Position numbers and translations under genes: made by a program
In this document: in pieces, positions 43,440 to 53,380 of the stretch
How the letters are laid out: the number at the start of each line of letters is the position of its first letter
Position numbering within the stretch: the stretch's first letter is position 1
Notes under the pieces: generated by a model
Told to the model about the DNA's origin: nothing
The model's input: only the letters and a program-made list of their open reading frames with translations
The model's database searches: none
Source: Marinibaculum pumilum
GTDB lineage: Bacteria; Pseudomonadota; Alphaproteobacteria; Ferrovibrionales; Ferrovibrionaceae
NCBI RefSeq assembly: GCF_042646425.1
Contig: NZ_JBHRTR010000026.1
Coordinates: forward strand, 41,586 to 105,585
Direction of reading: 5' to 3'
Length of the DNA: 64,000 nt

Positions 43440-44174
43440 ATGGCCGACCGCAAGACCGCACTCGTGATCTCCGCGCATGCCGCCGACTTCGTCTGGCGCT
43501 GCGCCGGCGCGATCGCGCTGCACCAGGAGAAGGGCTGGGATGTCACCATTGCCTGCCTGTCCTATGGCGAGCGCGGGGAGAGCGCGAAGCTGTGGAAGCA
43601 GGAGGGGATGACCCTGGAGAAGGTGAAGGCCGACCGCCGCAAGGAGGCGGAGGAGGCGGCCAAGGTCCTGGGCGCGCACGACATCCGCTTCTTCGACGCC
43701 GGCGACTATCCGCTGGAGCTCGACCGGGCGGCGAAGGACGAACTGGTCGACCTGATGCGCAAAGTGCAGCCGGCCTTCATGATGAGCCACTCGCTCTACG
43801 ACCCCTACAACACCGACCACATGTACACGACCAAGGTCGCGATGGAGTGCCGGATGATCGCCCAGGCCTGGGGCCACAATCCGGGCGAGAAGGTGCTGGG
43901 TGCGCCGCAGCTCTACCTGTTCGAGCCGCACCAGACGGAGCAGATGGGCTGGAAGCCCGACGTCTTCCTGGACATCACCCCGGTCTGGGAGAAGAAGCGC
44001 GCCGCCATCGAATGCATGCGCGGCCAGGAGCATCTGTGGAGCTTCTACACCAACCTCGCGGTCAATCGCGCCAACCATTTCCGCCGCAATTCCGGCGGCC
44101 AGGCTGGCGGCCGTGACGCGAAATACGCGGAGGGCTTCCAGTCGGTCTATCCCCGCACCGTGGATGAGCTGTGA
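43440..44174 (+). CDS. galB: 4-oxalomesaconate hydratase, GalB type (PIG-L fold)
   Basis: A 244-residue PIG-L/LmbE-fold zinc protein. SAHAADFVWRCAGAIAL near residue 10 carries the metal-binding His and Asp in the spelling seen in GalB. GalB adds water to 4-oxalomesaconate to give 4-carboxy-4-hydroxy-2-oxoadipate, the step done by LigJ in other bacteria. Neighbours ligK and ligU/galD confirm the role. The ATG at 43440 follows GGGAGACC. Its stop overlaps the ligK start (TGATG). Confidence 0.88.
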   Translation: MADRKTALVISAHAADFVWRCAGAIALHQEKGWDVTIACLSYGERGESAKLWKQEGMTLEKVKADRRKEAEEAAKVLGAHDIRFFDAGDYPLELDRAAKDELVDLMRKVQPAFMMSHSLYDPYNTDHMYTTKVAMECRMIAQAWGHNPGEKVLGAPQLYLFEPHQTEQMGWKPDVFLDITPVWEKKRAAIECMRGQEHLWSFYTNLAVNRANHFRRNSGGQAGGRDAKYAEGFQSVYPRTVDEL

Positions 44175-44848
44175 TGTCCGGTATCGTCGTACAGAAGATC
44201 GAGCGCGCCGATCCGGCCATCGTCGAAGCGCTGGGGAAGATGGGTGTTGCGACCGTGCACGAGGCGCAGGGAAGGCGCGGCCTGCTGGCGCCGCGCATCC
44301 GCCCCGTGTGGCGCGGGCCCCGGGTGGCGGGCTCCGCCGTCACCGTCTCCCTGCCGCCGGGCGACAACTGGATGATCCATGTCGCCATCGAGCAGGTGCA
44401 GAAGGGCGACATGCTGCTGGCGGCGCCGACCTCGCCCTGCGACGACGGCTATTTCGGCGACCTGCTGGCGACCTCGCTGATGGCGCGCGGCTGCGTCGGC
44501 CTGGTGATCGACGCCGGTGTGCGCGATTCGGCCGACCTGGCGCAGATGGGCTTTCCCGTCTGGTCGAAGACGGTGTTCGCGCAAGGCACGGTGAAGGAGA
44601 CCCTGGGCTCGGTGAACGTGCCGGTGGTCTGCGCCGATGCGGCGGTGAATCCCGGCGACATCGTCGTGGCCGACGATGACGGCGTCTGCATCGTCCGCCG
44701 CGCGGAGGCGGCGGAGGTGCTGCGCAAGGCGGAGGCGCGCGAGGCGGCGGAGGCCGAGAAGCGCGCCCGGCTGGCCAATGGCGAGATGGGCCTCGACCTC
44801 TACGGCATGCGTGAGCGGCTGGCGGAGAAGGGACTGAAATATGTCTGA
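44174..44848 (+). CDS. ligK: 4-carboxy-4-hydroxy-2-oxoadipate aldolase
   Basis: A 224-residue RraA-fold aldolase. Active-site segments are GDLLATS near residue 96, VIDAGVRDSADL near residue 115 and PGDIVVADDDGVCIV near residue 160. It splits 4-carboxy-4-hydroxy-2-oxoadipate into pyruvate and oxaloacetate, the end of the pathway. The ATG at 44174 overlaps the galB stop; a GTG one codon earlier is possible. Its 3' end overlaps the next gene by eight bases. Confidence 0.9.
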   Translation: MSGIVVQKIERADPAIVEALGKMGVATVHEAQGRRGLLAPRIRPVWRGPRVAGSAVTVSLPPGDNWMIHVAIEQVQKGDMLLAAPTSPCDDGYFGDLLATSLMARGCVGLVIDAGVRDSADLAQMGFPVWSKTVFAQGTVKETLGSVNVPVVCADAAVNPGDIVVADDDGVCIVRRAEAAEVLRKAEAREAAEAEKRARLANGEMGLDLYGMRERLAEKGLKYV

Positions 44849-45914
44849 AGGCACGCCCTGCATGTGGATGCGGGGCGGCACCTCCAAGGGCGGCTATTTC
44901 CTGGCCGCCGACCTGCCGGCGGATCCGGCCGCCCGTGACGCCCTTCTGCTGGGCATCATGGGGTCGCCGGACCCGCGGCAGATCGACGGCATGGGCGGCG
45001 CCGACCCGCTGACCTCCAAGGTGGCGGTGGTGCAGCCTTCGGCCCGGCCGGGGGTCGATGTCGACTACCTGTTCCTGCAGGTCTTCGTCGACCAGGCCCT
45101 GGTCAGCGACAGCCAGAACTGCGGCAACATCCTGGCCGGCGTCGGCCCCTTCGCGATCGAGCGCGGCCTGGTCGTCGCGCGGGACGGCGAGACGCCTGTC
45201 ACCATCTACATGGAGAACACAGCCCAGACCGCCGTAGCCCGCATCCAGACCCCGGACGGCCGGGTCCGCTACGACGGCGACGCCCGCATCGACGGGGTGC
45301 CCGGCGGTGCGGCGCCGGTGCCGATCACCTTCCGCGACACCGCCGGCTCCACCTGCGGCGCCCTGCTGCCGACCGGCAATCCGGTCGACAATGTCGAGGG
45401 CGTAGAGGCGACCCTGATCGACAATGGCATGCCGGTGGTGGTGATGCGGGCGGCCGATGTCGGCATCAGAGGCGACGAGAGCCGCGAGGCTCTGGACGGC
45501 GATGCCGGCCTGAAGGCGAAGGTGGAGGCGGTGCGGCTCGCCGCCGGACCGCTGATGAACCTGGGCGATGTGCGCGAGAAGAGCGTGCCGAAGATGACCC
45601 TGGTCTCCGCCCCCCTGGCGGGCGGGGCGATCAACACCCGCAGCTTCATCCCGCATCGCTGCCATGCCTCCATCGGCGTGTTCGGCGCGGTCAGCGTGGC
45701 GACAGCCTGCATGTTGCCCGGCAGTCCGGCGGCGGAACTGGCCCGGGTCTCGGAGGGAAGGTCGAAGTCGCTGGATATCGAGCACCCGACCGGCCTGATG
45801 TCGGTGGTGGTGGAGCTGGACGAAAGCGGCGCGATGACCGACGCGGCGATCCTGCGGACCGCGCGCAAGCTGTTCGACGGCAGGGTGTTCGGCCATGAAG
45901 GTGGGGGAGGCTGA
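44841..45914 (+). CDS. galD: 4-oxalomesaconate tautomerase
   Basis: A 357-residue PrpF-family protein (also called LigU in sphingomonads). MWMRGGTSKGGYF at the start and DSQNCGNILAGVGPFAIERG near residue 95 are typical; the family isomerises through cysteine/lysine chemistry. It converts the enol/keto forms of 4-oxalomesaconate, linking LigI and GalB. It overlaps ligK by eight bases and is followed by ligI after two. Confidence 0.9.
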   Translation: MSEGTPCMWMRGGTSKGGYFLAADLPADPAARDALLLGIMGSPDPRQIDGMGGADPLTSKVAVVQPSARPGVDVDYLFLQVFVDQALVSDSQNCGNILAGVGPFAIERGLVVARDGETPVTIYMENTAQTAVARIQTPDGRVRYDGDARIDGVPGGAAPVPITFRDTAGSTCGALLPTGNPVDNVEGVEATLIDNGMPVVVMRAADVGIRGDESREALDGDAGLKAKVEAVRLAAGPLMNLGDVREKSVPKMTLVSAPLAGGAINTRSFIPHRCHASIGVFGAVSVATACMLPGSPAAELARVSEGRSKSLDIEHPTGLMSVVVELDESGAMTDAAILRTARKLFDGRVFGHEGGGG

Positions 45915-45916
45915 CC

Positions 45917-46789
45917 ATGGACCCCGACTGGCTGCCCTTCCACCCCAACCCGACGAAGCCGGCTTATCGCCCGCCACCCGGCGCGGTCGACGCGCATTGC
46001 CATGTCTTCGGCCCGGCGGACCGCTTCCCCTTCGCGCCGGAGCGCAAATACACGCCCTGCGACGCCGGCAAGGAAAAGCTGTTCGCGCTGCGCGACTTCC
46101 TGGGATTCGAACGGAACGTCATCGTACAGGCGACCTGCCATGGCCGGGACAACCGCGCCCTGGTCGATGCCCTGCAATCCTCCGGTGGGCGGGCGAAGGG
46201 CATCGCCTCCATCGACCCCGACCTCCCGGACGCCGAACTTGCCGCGATGGATGCGGCCGGGGTGAAGGGGGTGCGCTTCAACTTCGTGAAGCGGCTGGTC
46301 GATACCACGCCGAAGGATGTCTTCCTGAAGGTGGCGGAGCGGATCGCCCCGCTGGGCTGGCATGTGGTCGTCTATTTCGAGGCGCCCGACCTGACCGGGC
46401 TGATCCCCTTCCTGAAGCAGATGCCGACCATCGTGGTCGTCGACCATATGGGCCGGCCCGAAGTCTCGAAGCCGGTGGACGGCCCGGACTTCCGGCGCTT
46501 CGTGCAGCTGATGGAGGAGGTGCCGGGGATCTGGTCCAAGGTCTCCTGCCCGGAGCGGCTGTCGGTGGCGGGACCGCCGCACTACGCCGATGTGGTGCCG
46601 TTCGCCCGCACCCTGGTCGACCGTTTCCCCGACCGCGTGCTGTGGGGCACCGACTGGCCGCACCCGAACATGAAGTCGCACATGCCCGACGACGGGCATC
46701 TGGTCGACGTGATTCCGAAGATCGCCACCGATGCGGCCCGCCAGAAGGCCCTGCTGGTGGACAATCCCCGGCGGCTCTACTGGGACTGA
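45917..46789 (+). CDS. ligI: 2-pyrone-4,6-dicarboxylate hydrolase
   Basis: A 290-residue amidohydrolase-barrel enzyme. AVDAHCHVFGP near residue 25 gives the HxH motif, RNVIVQATCHG near residue 72, VVVDHMGRPE near residue 175 and VLWGTDWPHPN near residue 240 carries the catalytic Asp. These closely follow LigI, which opens 2-pyrone-4,6-dicarboxylate to 4-oxalomesaconate. It is intact and of normal length. Confidence 0.92.
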   Translation: MDPDWLPFHPNPTKPAYRPPPGAVDAHCHVFGPADRFPFAPERKYTPCDAGKEKLFALRDFLGFERNVIVQATCHGRDNRALVDALQSSGGRAKGIASIDPDLPDAELAAMDAAGVKGVRFNFVKRLVDTTPKDVFLKVAERIAPLGWHVVVYFEAPDLTGLIPFLKQMPTIVVVDHMGRPEVSKPVDGPDFRRFVQLMEEVPGIWSKVSCPERLSVAGPPHYADVVPFARTLVDRFPDRVLWGTDWPHPNMKSHMPDDGHLVDVIPKIATDAARQKALLVDNPRRLYWD

Positions 46790-46818
46790 GCCCGCCGGCC
46801 CGTCATGAGGGCGAGGAC

Positions 46819-47121
46819 ATGACCCCGGCCGAAACAGCCGAACCGGAGACCATTCCGGGCACGATCGTCTTCGACGGCCGCCAGGCGATGAAGGGCTATG
46901 GCCTGAACAAGATGTGCTTCTCCTTCAATGCGAAGGCGAACCGCGACGCCTTCCTGGCCGACCCGGAGGGCTATATGGACCGCTACGGCCCGACCGAACG
47001 GCAGAAGCAGGCGGTGCGCGACAGGTGCGTGCCCGACCTGCTGGCCGAGGGCGGCAACATCTACTACCTGGCGAAGTTCGCCGGCATGTTCGGCCTCTCC
47101 GTCCAGGATGTCGGCGCGTAG
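46819..47121 (+). CDS. ligA: Protocatechuate 4,5-dioxygenase alpha subunit, cut short by an in-frame TAG
   Basis: A 100-residue product with LigA features (GYGLNKMCFSFNAKANRDAF, then EGGNIYYLAKFAGMFG). The TAG at 47119-47121 is followed in the same frame by QTGMTFEAFRQKLVDAGK and a second TAG at 47176-47178, five bases before ligB. This tail is the normal LigA C-terminus, so the ancestral gene ran to 47178 (about 119 residues). The stop removes the last helix. It is either a recent nonsense mutation or a base-calling error. LigA forms the lid over the LigB active site. Confidence 0.8.
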   Translation: MTPAETAEPETIPGTIVFDGRQAMKGYGLNKMCFSFNAKANRDAFLADPEGYMDRYGPTERQKQAVRDRCVPDLLAEGGNIYYLAKFAGMFGLSVQDVGA

Positions 47122-47182
47122 CAGACCGGCATGACGTTCGAGGCCTTCAGGCAGAAGCTCGTCGACGCGGGGAAATAGCGGC

Positions 47183-47835
<653 letters not shown>

Positions 47836-47851
47836 CGGCCGGCCGGGTCCT

Positions 47852-49387
47852 TCAGACGAAGCTGACGATCGACGGGTCGCTGATGCCGCTGAGGATGAAC
47901 AGCACATGGCCGCCGCCGTCGATCACCTGCACATGGGTCGCGCCCATGACGGCGGAGAGCGACTGGTCGGCGCCCAGCGACTGGATCCTGTCGGCGGCTT
48001 CGTAGTCCATGATCGTGTGGCTGCCGAAGCCGGCGCCATAGCCCTGGAAGATATCGGCGCCGGCGCCGCCCCAGAGGATGTCGCCGTCGTCCAGGCCGTC
48101 GGCGGCGCTCATGCCCAGCAGGGTGTCGTTGCCGCCCTCGCCGTACAGGCTGTCCTGGTCGATGCCGCCCAGGATGAAGTCGCTGTCGTCATTGCCGTAC
48201 AGGCGATCATTGCCGCCATTGCCGATGATGGTGTCGGGACCGCTCCCGCCGGTGGCGAAGTCGTTGCCCCAGAGCCCGACCATGTAGTCGCTGCCGCTGC
48301 CGCCCGACAGATAGTCGCTGCCGGAGGCCCCGGTCAGACTGTCATTGCCGTCGCCGCCGCTGAGGCTGTCGCTCTGGTCGGCATCGTAGCCGCCGGTCAG
48401 GGCGCCGGCGGTGATGTAGGTGTCCAGCTCCCAGAGGCCGACCAGCAGGTCGCCGTCGGCACCGCCCACCAGGGTGTCGGAGCCGGTGCCGCCGAACAGG
48501 GTGTCGGCGCCGGAAGGGTTGCTGAGATAGTCGTTGCCGTTATTGCCATAGGCCAGGTCGTTGCCGCTGCCGGTCGAGATGGTGTCGTTGCCGGCCAGCC
48601 CGCCGAGCAGGTCGGAGCCGTCGCCGCCGTCGATGGTGTCGCTGCCGAAGCCGCCATAGACGGTGTCATTGCCGGCGCCGGCGGAGATGTTGTCGGCATT
48701 GCCGGCATCTGTGCCGGCGGCCAGCGTGCGATAGATGTCCAGGTCGGTGAGCCCGTAGATCACGTCGGACCCGGAGCCGCTCTCGATCCGGTCGGCGCCC
48801 GTCCCGCCGACCAGGGTATCGCTGGCCCCGTCATTGGCGCCGACCAGATAGTCGTTGCCGGCGTCGCCATAGACCAGGTCCTGGCCCTCGCCGGCATAGA
48901 CGGTGTCGGCGTTCGCACCGCCATAGACGGTGTCGTTGCCGGCACCGGCATTGACGGTGTCGTTGCCCGCAGCGGCCAGGACGAAATCGTCGCCGCCGGA
49001 GGCGCTGACATAGTCGTTGCCGCCATAGGCCAGGATGAGGTCCGAACCGGCGCTGGCATAGAACGAGTCGTCGCCGGAGAGCGCGGCATTGAAGAAGCTG
49101 GCGGTGTCGCCTGCGCTGACCCAGGTGATGAACTGGTAGGCGGAGAGGTTGAGGCCGGAAATGTGGGTGGCCCTGGAATCGCCGTAGAACTCCGCGATCG
49201 TATTGAGCGTTCCGCCGATCGAACCGTCGCCGCCATAGGTGAACGAGCCGTAGAAATTGACGTAGTTCGCATCGTCCCAGGCAGATTGCAGGAAGCTACT
49301 GCTGGCATAGGTAATGGTGGTGCTCGCCAGGGTCCCCAGATTGGCGGCCAGCATGTTGAACGGCACATAGGCGTAGACGTATGTCAT
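47852..49387 (-). CDS. RTX-type calcium-binding repeat protein
   Basis: A 511-residue protein. After about 100 residues of unique sequence (VYAYVPFNMLAANLGTLAST) come many glycine/aspartate nonapeptides of the GGxGxDxLx type (GGNDYVSASGGDDF, GGTGSDTLVGGADGD), broken by linkers such as TDLDIYRTL and WELDTYITA. The end (GGGHVLFILSGISD) is the usual RTX tail read by a type I secretion system, but no exporter genes are in the window. No enzyme domain is seen. The ATG at 49387 is chosen; the frame is open to 49465. Probably secreted or cell-surface. Confidence 0.85.
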   Translation of the reverse strand: MTYVYAYVPFNMLAANLGTLASTTITYASSSFLQSAWDDANYVNFYGSFTYGGDGSIGGTLNTIAEFYGDSRATHISGLNLSAYQFITWVSAGDTASFFNAALSGDDSFYASAGSDLILAYGGNDYVSASGGDDFVLAAAGNDTVNAGAGNDTVYGGANADTVYAGEGQDLVYGDAGNDYLVGANDGASDTLVGGTGADRIESGSGSDVIYGLTDLDIYRTLAAGTDAGNADNISAGAGNDTVYGGFGSDTIDGGDGSDLLGGLAGNDTISTGSGNDLAYGNNGNDYLSNPSGADTLFGGTGSDTLVGGADGDLLVGLWELDTYITAGALTGGYDADQSDSLSGGDGNDSLTGASGSDYLSGGSGSDYMVGLWGNDFATGGSGPDTIIGNGGNDRLYGNDDSDFILGGIDQDSLYGEGGNDTLLGMSAADGLDDGDILWGGAGADIFQGYGAGFGSHTIMDYEAADRIQSLGADQSLSAVMGATHVQVIDGGGHVLFILSGISDPSIVSFV

Positions 49388-49630
49388 TTCGAAAACATGC
49401 CCCCTATTATTGAAAACCCGTAGGTCTCGGCGCGGCCTGCGACCGCCGCGAAGACGGATCTTCACTATTGTCGTCGATCCTTTCCCGCAAAGGGTGCAGT
49501 TTTCAAGATGAATGCAGGCTGAAGAAGGCGTTCAGGAAGCCGGCCATTCCCTCCGGCCGGCCGGGGCTCTTGCGCCGGAGGCCAAGATGGCCGACCTGGG
49601 GTCGGAACGCATCATGTCGGAGGGAAGATC

Positions 49631-50626
49631 GTGACCGACCTCGCCGCCCGCCTGCCGAAGGCGGAACTGCACATCCATATCGAGGGCAGCCTGGAGCCGG
49701 AGATGATGCTGCGCCTGGCGCAGCGGAACGGCATTGCGCTGAAGTTCGCCTCGGTCGACGAGATCCGTGCCGCCTATGCGTTCACGAAGCTCGACGACTT
49801 CCTGGCGGTCTACTACCAGGGCATGTCGGTGCTGCGGACCGCTGAGGATTTCGAGGACCTGGCCTGGGCCTATCTGGCCAGCGCGGCCGCCGACGGCGTG
49901 GTGCATGCCGAGATCTTCTTCGACCCGCAGGGCCACCTGCCGCGGGGCGTCTCCTTCGACACGGTGATGCAGGGCCTGACTGCCGCGACCGCTCGGGCGG
50001 AGCGGGAGCTCGGCATCACCAGTCACCTGATCATGTGCTTCCTGCGCCACCTGGACGAGGCGGATGCGGAGCGCACCCTGGATCTGGCCCTGCCCTACCG
50101 GGACCGGGTCATCGGCGTCGGGCTGGATTCATCGGAACTGGGCCATCCCCCGGCGAAGTTCCGCAACGTCTTCCGCCGCGCCCGGGACGCGGGCTTCAGG
50201 CTGGTCTGCCATGCGGGGGAGGAGGGGCCGCCGGACTATGTCTGGGAGGCGCTGGACGTCCTCGGCGTCGACCGCATCGACCATGGCAACCGCGCGCTGG
50301 AGGATGCGTCGCTGGTGCGCCGCCTGGCTGCCGACGGCATGGCGCTGACGGTCTGCCCGCTGTCGAATCTGCGGCTCTGCGTGGTCGACGACATGAAGGT
50401 GCATCCGATCCGGCGCATGCTGGAGGCGGGCCTGGTCGCGACCGTCAATTCCGACGACCCGTCCTATTTCGGCGGCTATGTCGCCGACAATTTCCGGGCG
50501 CTGGAGGCAGCCATCGGCCTTGCGGAGGGCGAGACAAGGGCGCTGGTGCGCAACAGCTTCCGGGCGGCGTTCCTGCCCGCCGAGACGAAGGCGCGGCACC
50601 TGGCGGCGCTGGACGCTGCAGGATAG
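49631..50626 (+). CDS. Adenine deaminase, adenosine-deaminase-like family
   Basis: A 331-residue amidohydrolase barrel. KAELHIHIEGSLEPEMMLRL near residue 10 gives the metal HxH, CHAGEEGPP near residue 196 the third histidine and catalytic region, DRIDHGNRAL near residue 218, and VNSDDPSYFGGY near residue 276 the aspartates. The IEG and DPSYFGGY spellings are those of the Aah1-like adenine deaminases rather than of adenosine deaminase. It turns adenine into hypoxanthine for purine salvage. The start is GTG with GGAGGGA ahead of it. Confidence 0.85.
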   Translation: MTDLAARLPKAELHIHIEGSLEPEMMLRLAQRNGIALKFASVDEIRAAYAFTKLDDFLAVYYQGMSVLRTAEDFEDLAWAYLASAAADGVVHAEIFFDPQGHLPRGVSFDTVMQGLTAATARAERELGITSHLIMCFLRHLDEADAERTLDLALPYRDRVIGVGLDSSELGHPPAKFRNVFRRARDAGFRLVCHAGEEGPPDYVWEALDVLGVDRIDHGNRALEDASLVRRLAADGMALTVCPLSNLRLCVVDDMKVHPIRRMLEAGLVATVNSDDPSYFGGYVADNFRALEAAIGLAEGETRALVRNSFRAAFLPAETKARHLAALDAAG

Positions 50627-50687
50627 GGGGAGGTCGCAGCGACCGGCCGCCCGTCGAACTTTACCCGGGCGCACACGTTGGTCGGGC

Positions 50688-51926
50688 ATGACGCCCTTCT
50701 GGACATTGTCCGCTGCCGGCTTCGCCGCCACGGCCATCGCCTACGGTCCGGCGCGCATGGGATTCGGCCTGTTCCTGTCGCAGTTCCGGACGGAATTCTC
50801 GATCTCCACCCAGACGGCGGGGCTCGTTTCCAGTCTCGGCTTCCTGGGTTTCCTGCTGGGGCTGCTGGCTGCGCAGGTCATGACCAACCGGAAGGGGCCG
50901 CGGCTGCCGGTCACGGCCGGCCTGTCCGCGGCAACCCTGGGCATGGCGATCGTGGCGGTGGCCTCGAACCTGCCGGTGCTTGCCGCCGGAATCTTCCTGG
51001 CGATGGCGAGTGCCGGGCTGTCCTGGACACCCTTCAACAATGCCGTTCACCGCAGGGTGGAGGACGGGGCGAGGCCGGTCGCACTGTCCTGGATCAGCAC
51101 CGGGACCGGCGTCGGAATCGCCCTTGCCGGTGCCGCCGCCCTGCTGATGAGCCTGAGCGGCCTGTCCTGGCGAGTCTGCTGGGGCATCTTTGCCATCGGC
51201 GCCGCGCTCGCCCTTCTGGTCAACCGGATGGCTTTGCGGCAGGTGGCCGGAACGGACGGGCCGGGGCCGGCGCAGCGATGGGGCTTGCTGCGCCGCCGCT
51301 CGGCGATCCCGCTGCTGGCGATCGGCTTCTGCTTTGGCACGACCTCCGCGGTCTATATCTCCTTCGCGCCCGATCGGATCGCCGATGCCGGCGGGCTGGC
51401 GGGTCTTCCGCGGGATGCCGCCGGCGGCCTCGTCTTCCTCTGCTTCGGCGCCTTTGGCCTTCTCGGTCTTGTCACTGGCGGTGCGAAGGCGGCCATCGGC
51501 CTGCCGTGGCTCGTGCGCCTTCTCATGCTGGCTGCGGCGGTGTCGCTCGCTCTTGTCGCGGCAGCGCCGACATGGCCCGGCGTCATCCTCTCGGCGGGGC
51601 TGCAGGGCATCTATGTCATGATGACGAGTGCCGTCCTGGCATTCTGGTCGGACCGGCTTTTCCCGGCGCTTCCGTCGCAGAGCTTCACGGCGGTTCTGCT
51701 CGCCGTTGCCGTGGGCAGCGTTCTCGGGCCGGCCGCGGCCGGGTTCGCCTCCGACGCGATCGGGTCGGCGCCGATGTTCCTGGCAGTGGCGGCGCTGGCC
51801 GCCGCCACGGCGCTGGTCGTCCGCGCCCGGCATATCAGGGAACGCCCAGAGACGGAGACTGGGCCGGAGCCGCGCCATGCGATCCGGCGGCCGGATCGGC
51901 CTGCCCAGGCGCCGACGGCCGGATGA
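50688..51926 (+). CDS. MFS transporter
   Basis: A 412-residue membrane protein with about 12 hydrophobic segments of the YbfB/major-facilitator type: AATAIAYGPARMGFGLFLSQF at the start and GLVSSLGFLGFLLGLLAAQ after it. It begins 61 bases after the adenine deaminase stop and may carry a related nucleobase or a small acid. Substrate cannot be deduced. Confidence 0.8.
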   Translation: MTPFWTLSAAGFAATAIAYGPARMGFGLFLSQFRTEFSISTQTAGLVSSLGFLGFLLGLLAAQVMTNRKGPRLPVTAGLSAATLGMAIVAVASNLPVLAAGIFLAMASAGLSWTPFNNAVHRRVEDGARPVALSWISTGTGVGIALAGAAALLMSLSGLSWRVCWGIFAIGAALALLVNRMALRQVAGTDGPGPAQRWGLLRRRSAIPLLAIGFCFGTTSAVYISFAPDRIADAGGLAGLPRDAAGGLVFLCFGAFGLLGLVTGGAKAAIGLPWLVRLLMLAAAVSLALVAAAPTWPGVILSAGLQGIYVMMTSAVLAFWSDRLFPALPSQSFTAVLLAVAVGSVLGPAAAGFASDAIGSAPMFLAVAALAAATALVVRARHIRERPETETGPEPRHAIRRPDRPAQAPTAG

Positions 51927-51962
51927 CCGCCGGCCTGCCCGATCTCTCCGTCGTGGCCGGGG

Positions 51963-53141
51963 CTAGCTCTTCACCACCAGTTCCTGGCTGACATTGCAGA
52001 GCCGTTCGCCACCGGCGGCGGTGACCACGAAGGTCTCGCTGATCTCCACCCCCCAGCCATCGCCCCAGATGCCGGGGATGCAGTGGAAGCACATATTCTC
52101 CTGCAGGACAGTATGGTCGCCCGGGCGTAGGCTGGCGGTATGTTCGCCCCAGTCGGGCGGGTAGTTCAGGCCCACCGCGTAGCCGATGCGGCTTTCCTTC
52201 ACCAGGCCGTGGCGGCGGATCACCGCCGCCCAGGCTGCCTCCACCTCCGCGCAGGTGGCGCCGGGCCGGGCCGCTTCCAGCGCCGCGTTCAACCCTTCCG
52301 CCACCACCTGCGCGGTATCGGCCAGGCGCTGCGGCGGCGGGCCCAGATGGACGGTGCGCGCCATCGGGCAGTGATAGTGCCGGCGGGCCGCCGCCAGCTC
52401 CATGATCGTCGCCTCGCCGCTGGCGAAGGGATCGTCGGTCCAGGTCAGGTGCGGCGTGCCGGTGCCGCGGCCCGTCGGCAGCAGCGGGCAGATGGCGGTG
52501 AAGTCGCCGCCGAAATCGGCGGTACCGGTCATCTGCGCATGGTAGATGTCGGCCACCAGGTCGCATTGCCTTATGCCGGGTGCGATACCGGCGATGGCGG
52601 CTTCCACCACCCGCTCGGTGATCAGGGCGGCCTGGCGCATCAGGGACAGTTCCGCCGGCGACTTCACGATCCGCGCCCAGTTCACCAGTTGGTCGGAATC
52701 CGCGAAGCGGGCGTCCGGCAGGGCGGTACGCAGGATGTCGCAGGCGCGGGGAGAGAAGTAATAGCCGTCCATCTCCAGCCCGATGCGACCGGCCTGCCAG
52801 CCGCGACTGCGGATCGTCTCCGCCAGGAAGTCCGCCGGGTGGCGGTCCGGGCTCTGCACATAGCCGTCGGGATAGGGGATCACCGCCGCCGCCGGCAGGT
52901 CGGTGGTCAGCCGCGCCGCCGGCGCGTCCATCTCCCGCCCGACCCAGAGCGGGCCGTCCTGTGCCTGGTGCAGCAGCACTGCCTGGGGCGTGTAGAAGGA
53001 CCAGCCGCGATAGCCGGTCAGCCAGTCGATATTCGCCGGATCGCAGACCACCAGCAGGTCGAGGCCGGCTTTCGCCATCCGCGACCGGACGGCGGCGATC
53101 CTCTGGTCATGTTCTGCGGTGGTGAAGAAACGGCCCGGCAT
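51963..53141 (-). CDS. M24-family hydrolase (creatinase/prolidase fold, ectoine-hydrolase-like)
   Basis: A 392-residue pita-bread-fold protein. The N-terminal domain has DPANIDWLTGYRGWSFYTPQ near residue 35; the C-terminal domain has MELAAARRHYHCPMARTVHLG near residue 245 and FHCIPGIWGDGWGVEISETF near residue 358. The two metal aspartates of classic Xaa-Pro peptidases are not evident, as in the creatinase and DoeA/EutD branches, which act on small non-peptide amides. A DoeA-like role is possible but no other ectoine genes lie here. Confidence 0.75.
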   Translation of the reverse strand: MPGRFFTTAEHDQRIAAVRSRMAKAGLDLLVVCDPANIDWLTGYRGWSFYTPQAVLLHQAQDGPLWVGREMDAPAARLTTDLPAAAVIPYPDGYVQSPDRHPADFLAETIRSRGWQAGRIGLEMDGYYFSPRACDILRTALPDARFADSDQLVNWARIVKSPAELSLMRQAALITERVVEAAIAGIAPGIRQCDLVADIYHAQMTGTADFGGDFTAICPLLPTGRGTGTPHLTWTDDPFASGEATIMELAAARRHYHCPMARTVHLGPPPQRLADTAQVVAEGLNAALEAARPGATCAEVEAAWAAVIRRHGLVKESRIGYAVGLNYPPDWGEHTASLRPGDHTVLQENMCFHCIPGIWGDGWGVEISETFVVTAAGGERLCNVSQELVVKS

Positions 53142-53196
53142 GGCGCCAGGGTGGCAGGCCGCCGGCCGGGCCGCAACGGCGTTGCCTGCGCCGTGT

Positions 53197-53298
53197 TCAG
53201 AGCAGCGCCGCGTCCGCGATGGCGATGAACTGGCCGAGCGCCAGGCCGACGACGATCAGGGCAAGGACGGCGCGCAGGGCATTGGCGAGGATGGACAT
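53197..53298 (-). CDS. Small membrane protein (33 residues)
   Basis: A single hydrophobic helix (ALRAVLALIVVGLALGQFIA) with MSILAN in front and ADAALL behind. GAGAGG stands six bases before the ATG. It lies alone between the M24 gene and the amidohydrolase gene. No family is recognised. The good ribosome site and the clean helix support a real gene. Confidence 0.45.
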   Translation of the reverse strand: MSILANALRAVLALIVVGLALGQFIAIADAALL

Positions 53299-53380
53299 GT
53301 CGGCCTCTCGGTGCGGCTGGAAGGGCAGCCTCCAGTGACGCCACCATCCCATGCCGCCGCCGGCCCGGCTGTGCCGGCCG

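Noticed and set aside
48060..49080. Dense DNA repeats that could suggest a CRISPR or satellite array
   Set aside because: They are the coding repeats of RTX nonapeptides, with irregular spacing and an open frame throughout.
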